NCBI RefSeq assembly: GCF_034702125.1
Contig: NC_085862.1
Coordinates: forward strand, 14,781,396-14,845,395
Direction: 5' to 3'
DNA from: Engraulis encrasicolus
Taxonomy: Eukaryota > Chordata > Actinopteri > Clupeiformes > Engraulidae
Length of the DNA stretch: 64,000 nucleotides
A program made the position numbers and the translations under genes. Position 1 is the first letter of the stretch; every line of letters begins with the position of its first letter. The notes beneath the pieces were generated by a model, which had not been told where the DNA came from, did not search any database, and saw only the letters and a program-made list of their open reading frames with translations. Shown here one piece after another: positions 12,468 to 21,600 of the stretch.

Positions 12468-12575
12468 TCAGAGACACTTAAGCACATCGAAACTGCAGGA
12501 CGTTCCTCTTGGGCAGCTGCAGAGCTTCCCAATGCGCGCTCCCTTGCGCAGGGCGCACTGCTCTCCAGCATCGCA
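12468..12575 (-). CDS. cartpt: cartpt exon 3
   Basis: 35 codons plus TGA. It encodes the whole cystine-knot-like CART domain with six cysteines, ending KCL. The acceptor is acgcag|TGC. Confidence 0.93.
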   Translation of the reverse strand, partial: CDAGEQCALRKGARIGKLCSCPRGTSCSFDVLKCL

Positions 12576-13367
12576 CTGCGTAAAACGGACAACACACATG
12601 GAGGTTTTCACTACAAGTGGCAGTAACAACATCAGACAAGAGATATTAAAATGGATTCTTATATCTTATCTTATTCTTATATAATGTCTTATATTCTTAC
12701 ATTTATTTTTATATTCACTATAGCTACACACTTTCTAAAAAATAGTTGCAAGGTGTTAATATGCACATGCCAATTTGCAACTCTCATTTAGACAGACAGG
12801 TCATCATACAATTAAATCAAATCAATCAATTATTGTATTTGTATAGCACACTATCATAAAACCAATGCAAATACATGTTATTAAATGTGGTTAAAGACAA
12901 AACGGGCCAATACAATATCGTACACGGTTGTCATGCATGGTGCGTAAAAGAAAATTCATCCATAAAAAGTTAGAGGTTAAATGAGAAGTGGACATCGTAC
13001 CGACGGGACCCAGCCCAGTTTCTTTTCGGTTGTTGGTATTTCTTTGTTCCTCAGCTTTTCAAGCACTCCTTGGAGGGCCTCGATCTGCTCAGCACAGTCA
13101 GAAATTAATTGTGAAAATGAAAGTGAAAGCCCATACCGGTAGGCTATAGGCTACAACTATGCAGTTGGTGAAAATAACTGACTGTCAAAAATACCCACAG
13201 TAAGAGAAATGGACCATGCTTACCAAAATGCTTACCAAATCTTTTTCTTCTTGAGTTTTGATGATGGAGTCCTCGACTGAGCGAATATCGAGAAAATCCT
13301 CGCAGGTAGCCCAGGAGACCCACGCGCAGCAGGACACGGCGAGCAACAGGACGCGCACGGTGATCAT
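12468..13367 (-). CDS. cartpt: cartpt: cocaine- and amphetamine-regulated transcript prepropeptide (whole gene span)
   Basis: Three phase-0 exons (13,236-13,367; 13,001-13,084; 12,468-12,575) give a 107-residue secreted neuropeptide precursor; human CART is 116 aa. Residues 1 to about 21 are a signal peptide ([17 protein letters not shown]). Residues 45-72 contain the IEALQ-VLEKLR helix region and the dibasic K65-K66. The C-terminal domain (from C73, [19 protein letters not shown]) has the six cysteines of mature CART at 73, 79, 91, 93, 99 and 106. The peptide regulates feeding and stress in vertebrate brain. The Lys-Arg cleavage site usual upstream of the KK site reads K58-E59, so the longer mature form may not be made. 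Fish have several cart paralogues; which one this is cannot be told here, though smn1-map1b synteny fits the human CARTPT locus. Confidence 0.92.
13001..13084 (-). CDS. cartpt: cartpt exon 2
   Basis: 28 codons ([13 protein letters not shown]...KKLGWVPS). The acceptor is gagcag|ATC; an alternative acceptor 3 bp upstream would add one Gln. The donor is TCG|gtacga. Confidence 0.9.
13236..13367 (-). CDS. cartpt: cartpt exon 1
   Basis: 44 codons: signal peptide and start of the propeptide ([22 protein letters not shown]). The donor is TTG|gtaagc. Confidence 0.9.
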
Positions 13368-13451
13368 GTTTGGTGTCCGGTGATAATGGGGATGTCCAAG
13401 AGAACGCGGGCGAACAGGTGGTCAGAGCGTTGCGATCACCTCACTCTAACG

Positions 13452-13474
13452 TTTTATACAAGTGGCTGACATCA
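13452..13474 (-). promoter_or_regulatory. cartpt core promoter: TATA box and CRE-like site
   Basis: TATAAAA on the minus strand (13,452-13,458) lies 85 bp upstream of the ATG. It is preceded 9 bp upstream by TGATGTCA (13,467-13,474), one base from a consensus CRE. A CRE in the proximal promoter is a known feature of mammalian CART genes. Confidence 0.6.
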
Positions 13475-13479
13475 CCCGG

Positions 13480-14965
13480 GGCATCTCTAATATTTATAAG
13501 ACTTCTCATGATATTGACATAGTGTAGCAATCAGCATTTTGAAGAGAGGTCTGGTCATGCAGCTAGGCCCTACCATGTGTCAACATTGCCAACAATTTGA
13601 AATGGGCACACATACCTAATATATATATATACAAAAACATAAAACATATACATTATAGGTAAACTCATGTAAATTGGGCCACTTTTGGCCATTCACTTAT
13701 ATGCAAAAAAGTGGCCAATTTACCTGAATTCACTACCACAATATGTAATAAAGCAATATAATTTAAAAAAAGATATACTAATAGCTGTTATTAGATGAAT
13801 GGTAAAATAGGACAATGCCTATCTTTTTACTTATAGGCTAGATCACAATTTAGGATTTTTATGCTGCAAGCTGAACCTTTGACCTCCGGGTGACCTCTAA
13901 CTCACCCTGCAGAGAACAGGGTATGAGCCTGGAACTTCCCATCTGCGTCATGAACAAAGCCTATCATCAAATATTACAGTGTTTGCTTTCAAATTGTCTA
14001 TTACTGGCACCATGTAGGCTAATAGAGAACCTTTTTTGGAGAGAAAGACCAAATATGTCCAGTACAGTGGCTGGGTGTGAGAGTTTTTGGCTTCTTTTGG
14101 CAGTGACAACCTCTTTCTGACTGGTATGATTCTGTTATGGCCTTTTCAGGTCTTTCTGCGCAATTTTCGACATACAATCAGGGTGCGATTTGTAGGGGTA
14201 GATGGGGGGGATTGCCCCCCCTTCTGGTTTTGATATTGACACTTTTCTACATACTTTTAATCACAGCTTTATGAAATTCCATAGATAATGCTTAAAATCT
14301 TAAACATATCCCCCCTTCTGGTTTTCTGACAAATCGCACCCTGCATACAATGAACACAAATATAAAACCCACAATGTATTATGATGGTCAGCTGAAGAGG
14401 GATCCATGCAATAAGTAGGCCTACACCATCTAATTAGCATGTTGATGCCATATCTGAAGTGTACCAGTTATTTTGTCAAAATCACACATTTCTTAATTTT
14501 TATTTTTGTAAGAAATGTTTTGGACTTTTTGTGTCTTTATTATGTCAGTGTCAGCAGGGTCGGATTAATGCACAGGCTAGATATGGCTACACAGTACACA
14601 CCTCATCAATCTATAGCCTCGGGGCCCCAGACCATCTTAATCCTGCCCTGAGTGTCATATTTAGACAGGGAATGAGCATGAAGACGAGAGTAAATTGGGG
14701 CAGCGTTGGGACTGAGGTCAGACTACGCTAGTTCGCCACTAGGGGCTCGAACCTGCACCCAACTTGTCAACACTCGAGTTCGGGCATGGGAGGCACACCA
14801 CAATGCCGCTGAGCAAAAGGACCAGATCGATAGCTCAGCGCTACGATCCTTTATGAGGCTTCGGGAGGGAGGTTTACTAATGTTCTATTGCCGAACTCTT
14901 TTAGTTGGCATTCATCATTACATTAATTATAAGCAGCAAGCAGGACAAAGTGCTTATTTAAACAA
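13480..14965. other. Intergenic region between smn1 3' end and cartpt promoter
   Basis: About 1.5 kb with one MITE (14,179-14,343) and a tRNA/SINE-like fragment at about 14,700-14,860. I saw no coding exon. Confidence 0.4.
14179..14343. mobile_element. hAT-like MITE (CAGGGTGCGATTTGT ends)
   Basis: This 165-bp element has 15-bp perfect inverted ends CAGGGTGCGATTTGT/ACAAATCGCACCCTG. A perfect 8-bp duplication CATACAAT is at 14,171-14,178 and 14,344-14,351. The interior is an imperfect palindrome (CCCCCCCTTCTGGTTTT repeated). Confidence 0.88.
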
Positions 14966-15355
14966 TTTATTGTACAAACGCGTACCAGAACAGCAAGCGT
15001 TCACAGGTCGTGTGTGTGTATATACAGTATAACAGTCTTTATATTTTGACAGGCACCATAAAGCCAGTTCTTACCCTCTCACAATACATCACATGTTCAG
15101 CCCCCCGCACATAAACTGGCACTCTGAGACACTTGGAGATACAACAGGTTGGTTAATTAATAAACATCAAAATAACATAGAAATAGTAAGTCCCATAAAC
15201 AACGAAGAAATCTCCTGGGGAAAAAAAACATACTGGGAAACATACTGAACAACGGAAGTGCAAAAATTCCATCAAAAGTTTTTTTTTTTAGCATAAAAGT
15301 AAAACAAAGTACATTCATAAATAACCATTTGAAAAAATCTATTTAGAGTTGGTCT

Positions 15356-15361
15356 TTTATT
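15356..15361 (-). terminator. smn1 candidate poly(A) signal (proximal)
   Basis: AATAAA on the minus strand, about 230 bp past the smn1 stop. A second AATAAA at 14,966-14,971 would give a longer 3' UTR. I cannot decide between them without transcripts. Confidence 0.5.
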
Positions 15362-15586
15362 CAGTCCTGTCCTCACAGACACATGATGGACCAGGTTCAG
15401 AGGTCATTCTTCCGTCTTCACGGCAACAGGTCTTTCACTAGACGAGGAGAGAGAGAGCAAGAGCGAGCGTGAGAGAGAGAGAGGGAGGGAGAGAGAGAGA
15501 CCCTTACTCGGAGCCAGACCATCAGAGCAGTGGTCAAACTTGACCAAGTCTGCCGCATGACACTCCGATAACAGAAGCCTTCCGTC

Positions 15587-15649
15587 TTACTTGGCTTTCT
15601 TCTTCTTCTTGGAGTCCAGATCCGAGGCTGCGCCCCCCTGCTGAAGACC
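15587..15649 (-). CDS. smn1: smn1 exon 9 (C-terminal tail)
   Basis: 20 codons plus TAA: GLQQGGAASDLDSKKKKKAK. It takes the place of human exon 7 after ...GYYM. The acceptor is ccccag|GGT. The tail ends in a K5AK cluster rather than the mammalian QNQKE-type sequence. Confidence 0.88.
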   Translation of the reverse strand, partial: GLQQGGAASDLDSKKKKKAK

Positions 15650-18600
15650 CTGGGGATGGACAGGACAGAGACAACATCTCAGTAACATTCAGGGTTCCCA
15701 CACCTTTTTCATGAACAAATTCAAGCACCTTTCAAGCACCTTCAAGCACCAAATTTTCAGTTCTCCAGCACCTTTAACAGGTCGCGGGAAGGGGGTGTGG
15801 GGGTCCTCTTCCAGAAAATGTTGTTTTTAAGATACAATTTCCTGCATTCTCATCAATTTTAGGGTGTCGAATGGCAAATCCCATCTGACATCTCACTACC
15901 TAAGATTTTTGATGTAGCTGAACAATAGATTTCTATTATTTGGCTTACTGAGTTTGACTTGACACAAATTTCAAGCATTTTCAAGCACTTCAACAAAAAT
16001 TCAAGCATTTTCACAACCTTGAAAACACTTAATTGAAATTCAAGGAATTTTCAAGGAATTCAAGCACCAGTGGGAACCCTGAACATTTGGAGGTTGGTGT
16101 GTGCACATCCACAAAACAATTATCCAGGTGCCAGACAAAAGTGGTAGGCAGTGTGATGATGAAGTGGCCCGCACACTGGGCATGAGATCCAAAAATATAA
16201 ACTTTATTGAATTGTACAAGCAGCAACGTTTCGATCCACCAGTGGGATCTTCCTTCAGGTTGGCTCAAGCGGTAGGGCACTGCACTGCTACACCGGCGAC
16301 CCGGGTTCGATTACGGCCCGGGTCCTTTGCCGACCCTTCCCCATCCGTCTCCCTCTCCTCACGCTTGCTTCCTGTCTGCATCAATGTCCCATCTCTCAAA
16401 ATAAAGATCCCAAAAAGCATCAAAAAAAAATTGAGAAAAAAACCCTCACCATGTAGTAGCCGGTGTGGTATCCACACAGGTACCAGGAGAGCAGCATGCT
16501 GGAGAGAGACGCCACCTCGTCGTCACCTGCTCCGTCGCCGCCGCCCGCCATCATCATACCTGCACCTGCCTTACCTGGCGGACAGGTGAAGGAGGGCGGG
16601 GGAGGAGGCGGGAACATGGGGAACTCCTGCGGGGAGAGACAAGAGCAACGTCTCAGTTTTTCATTTTAACAAGCATAGGGAAGAGCGCTTTCAAAAATTC
16701 AGAGAATGCGCGCACATCAGCTGTGCAGGTGCTACACCAAACAGAAGACAACTGAAAGGAAGTGAGGTAATGCTTTACTTTACGGTACAGTAATTACTGT
16801 GTAATTTCTGTGTAACAACAGAGTAACCGCTACGTTACGTGGTATCTAATGGGTAAAAAGGGGGTTATTGCAAAGTAAATACCATGCAATACATATATCT
16901 CAAGAATGACTATGAAACTACTGCATATTTTCTAACCATCTCATCATAGAACTTCTCTCTGTTACCCTGTTGTTACTCAATTAAATGGTGCCCTTTTTAC
17001 CTGTTAGATACCATGTAATTTCTCCCTGTGGTTACCGAGAAAGAAAGTACACCATAATTACATATGGTAACTGTACCGTAACGTAAAGTGTTACTGGAAA
17101 TGATAAAGGTCCACAACACAGTTCTACCAGAGGGTAGATTACAGAAAGAGGACTCAAACTCCCCTCAGCCAATGGAAAGGAGTGTGCTCAACATAGAGGT
17201 AGAAAATAACACTAGAGGTGACCACGCCCCCCTTTTTACGGCAATCTGTAGCGGCCTTTATCTGTAGGTAGATCAGACAAATGGAAATAATGGAGAAGGA
17301 GGCTCAGCTCTGTCAAAAATGGCTTAATCATGTGAAAATGTCCCTCAACACACTATACAAGGACTAGTGTTGAAGTGTGTTGTTAACTATGTTCATAAAA
17401 GATATTATTTGATTTTTAAATGTATTTTATCGACTCATATGATTTAAGTAGATATTTAGCCTGGCACTTCAAATCTGGTCTTTGATTAATGTGTTACTTC
17501 ATATTCACACAGTTTTAGTCAATTTTTTGACAGGGGTGGGCGTGTTCTCCATTGACTTGCATTGCCTGAAGGTACCTACACTACCTACGGAAGTTGGGAA
17601 GCTCAATCTGCCATTTCCCAGTGCTGTCACAAATTGCTGTGTCCTCTCTAGTGTTATTTTCTACCTCTATGGTGCTCAAGTTTGGTCTCCTAAGGGGGCG
17701 TTGTCCACTTCTTCTCGTCTTGTGATGTTTGGTGATAGCTTGCACAAGATGTGCGCTACGCTACAGCCATCTACAGCACTAATGGGACCTCAACTGTAAG
17801 GTCATGTCAACAAAGGTCCCCTAACCAAAGGTCTCCTAAAGGGGCATTCACCTGAAATCACATGGATCCCTGAAAAGTCAGAGCCCGAGTTATGTTCCTC
17901 TCGTCTACCCTCTTTGGTTCTATGCTCCCATTACAGATGTCTTACCGCTGTGCCCATGGGCAGCGTGGCCGGTGGGAAGGGGAAAGGGAAGGGCGGCATG
18001 GATCCAGACTTCGACTTCTTCGGGGACTTCTTAGCCTCCTTCTGGCCCTGCTGCTTACCAACACACACACACGCACGCACGCACACACAGTATTTTTCGA
18101 TATTGAAGCAGGGCAAACACATACAGTACATGCTTACTTCTTAATCCTTGTCATGAGTTATTACTATAACATGTTCTTTGTATCCTTTCCACTCTAATTT
18201 GTACAGTTATGTACTATTCTGACGCAGGTGAGTCAGTAGAGTCAATATAATTATTTTGACTTATTGTGCTTTCATGTGGTCTGGTAATTTAAGGTAAATA
18301 AATACCAAACGCCGACATTCGAAGCACACAACACATCACACATCAACACATCACTTCTGGTATTTTTCACTGGACAACTCGTAGAAAATTTTGATACACA
18401 AGTTTACGAGATGATGACGTACACAACAGCTGGCTCACCATGGCAACCACTAACTTTAAAAACTCAAAAACCGGCATGTTCAGTATGTTAAGACGGTGTC
18501 ATGGTAAATGCATTTTTACCTTTTGACTTTCTAATTCATTTTCCTGCTGTAGCTGATGAACAACGCAGTCTACAATCGTTTTAGTAAAGAAACAGGCCTG

Positions 18601-21600
18601 AGTCTCAATCTGGTCCGCCATCTTTAATTAACAACAAAAAAAGCACATGAACGCAATGTGTTGGTAAATACCTCTTCGCAACTGGATAATATCTACTTCC
18701 GAAGACCACATGAATGCACAATTAGGCACTTATTTCCAAATGTTCCACCACCCAATTCCCTATCACGATAAACATATCAATGCAGGCCAACAATGGGGCA
18801 CAGAGACACAAGATGTGGTCAGGAAATCATCTTATGAGTATATTGCCATAAAAATCGCAGTACCAGTGCCCTACCGAACACATCTTAATGGTAGATGCTG
18901 CACTTTGCCTTCATAAATTATTATTATTGTGAAATGGTTATTATGATAACTACTATTGGGGTTACTGTCAAAAGTCATGTCAATGGTCTTTTTTTCAATA
19001 CAGTTTTTCTTCTTGTAAAAACATAATTTGAAGTTTTTATACTGGCCAGTCAAACATTACACAAGGCACAATAGTGGTATTACTTTCAAAGGCCTTTTTC
19101 TCAGTGTCAATGTTGGTGTAGTCACTGCGTTCTTGATATGTATCGGTCAGTATAATGTACACACCATTTGATGGCATTTGCATCTCGTTTCATTCTTTGA
19201 GCAAGTGCCTTATAGTGCTGTTGTGTGTAAGGACTGACGATCCAAGACCAACCGACTAACAATTAAATGATTGATTGATAGATTGACTCACAGGTGAGTG
19301 CTGGGATTTCAGGGGACTTTTTGAGCTTTTTTCTGGGACTTTCTTCTTCCTCCAGTCCGAGCTGCTGCTTGCCGTTTCCTCTGGTGTCTCTTCTTCCTCC
19401 TGCACATTAAAGGCATTAACTATTATTATTATTTATATCCTTATTTTCGAGATAGGACAATGGAGGAGAGACAGGAATCGAATTTGGAGAGAGAGAAGGA
19501 AGGATCGGCAAAGGACCCGGGGCCGGAATCGAACCCATGCCGCCAGAGTAGACACCCAGTGCCCAGCTGGTAGCGCCATGACTGGTTCTTAAATGCATTA
19601 ATTAAAGACCAGATGACATGTTAGCTTTTTTCTGTCTGGATAACACAAGTGTATGAGCAGTACTGTTACCAAACACTTAAGTAAAATTATTTAGTGACTT
19701 AAACTAGGAGAAAAAAAATTGCACAAACAGATTTCTTGCACACCTTCTTTGGCCAGGTGCATAGGAGGGGAACCCCTGGGGTCACCAGCGTTAGAGACAA
19801 GAAACCTGGTGTTATCTGGTAACCACTTGTACCGTTAAATTGCTTGAAGAAGTTCAGTAGACCGCAGCGTTATTAAACGCTGCAAATGTGGACAGCATGC
19901 AGGAGCTTTGTTGTGTCTGATGATCCTAATGAAATGCCAAAATACCTGGTGATCTGTATCGTATCGTAATTAAATACTAAGTACCTGTTGATCTGTATCG
20001 TCCTCTGTCTGGGACTCCTCGGGAGGAAGTAGAGCAGAGACGTCCATGTCTTCCTCGTTCTCGTAGACGTCGAAGCGAACTCGGCAGCGCTCGCCCTTCA
20101 GCCACACCACCACCCCGGGGTAGACCAGGCCGTCCTCTGACCACACAGCACGGCACGGCGAGTCCAGGGCCCACTGTTCACACAGGGTTGACAAAAATGT
20201 TATTAGTCCAGACGGTGGTGCTCAACCTTCTGATTCTTTGAAAACAGAACTTTCAAGAGGGACATTTTTGTACAGTAGGTAAAGAGGCAGGTGTTTTAGC
20301 ACCACCTCGTCCCAATCTGTGCACACCTATGCATGACATGTGACAATCTTTACAAGATATTAGAGTCTGAATAGCTAGCCAAAAAAAAAAAAGATTAAAA
20401 AAAAAGGCATCAAAAGGCATCCCCCAGAAGCTGACCCATATTGGAGATGGGATTTATGGCTCTCAGTCGTGAATGAGCCACTATAAGGGGTCTTACACAC
20501 CAGGGCGGTAAAGCGTCGCGGAGCGGCCGCGTTTTTTTACCGGCGTCGGTGAAAATACATTGAAACATATCTGTCCTTACACACCAACCGGCGGTAGTCG
20601 AGCGTCAGCGGCGCGGGAGCCGGCTCCCTCTAATACGGATCCTCTCTGTCATAACTGACCCTTATGTCTCGCCACGGCTGTTTGGGTAGCACCGGCAGCA
20701 GGGCACTCAGGTCCACGTCCTCCTCGTTCCCGTAGCCCTCAAACTCCACTCGGTATCGCTCGCCATCCACAGACAGGATGACTGCTGGATACACCAGCCC
20801 GTCCTCAGAGTACGTCGCCCGGCACTGCGATCCCACACTCCACTGAAACACACCACAGACAATACCAAAGACAATCAACACACCAAAGACAATCACGTAA
20901 AGGCCATTACATGCTGAAGAAGGGCTCAGCCCCAAACGTTTATGGGTGAATAAACTAAGACAACATCTGCAGAGTGCTGTCCTCGCTTCCTTCATTCATT
21001 TATTCATTAATTTATGGTTTATGTGGGATTCAGCAGCACCCACTTAGAAACTGTGAGAATCATTAGGCGATAGTGTGAGTGCGTCTCCACCACCATAGGC
21101 AACATTTAATAAGTGTTTTATTGAAAATGCATGTAGCAAAAATGCATACTTGCCGGACTCTGTAACAAAAGACAGAAACGATCATCCCCATTTAGGATTG
21201 CAGTCTTGAGGTGCTCTGGCACAGCACGCAAAGAGTGCATTGCAATATGCGACCTTGCCTCCTCCACTTGCGCTTGCCTCCTCGTCCCGCCTCCTGGCCC
21301 CTCCTCCGTGGAGAAAACGATAAAGTTTCCCAGCTGTCAGCCTAGCCACAACAGCTTTTGAGGGACTGTTTTTCATTCACCATCCCAATTGCAAATGAGA
21401 AAAAGACTCTATAATTGAGCTTTTGATGTGAAGTGAAAGCCCATTGGGAAACTCCAACTCCCATTGTCATTGTGACACAGCACTCCACAGCACACAAGTG
21501 AACACTGCACACTGCACACAACGAAATTGCATTTATGCCTCACCCGTGCAAGGGGGCAGCCCTCAGTGGCGCCCCATGGGGAGCAGTGCGGTGGGACGGT

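Noticed and set aside
20630..20659. Tudor-1 as a terminal exon ending at the in-frame stop near 20,630
   Set aside because: It would drop the polyproline and YG-box exons; the phase-0 donor at 20,660 keeps the full gene, though a minor truncated isoform is not excluded.
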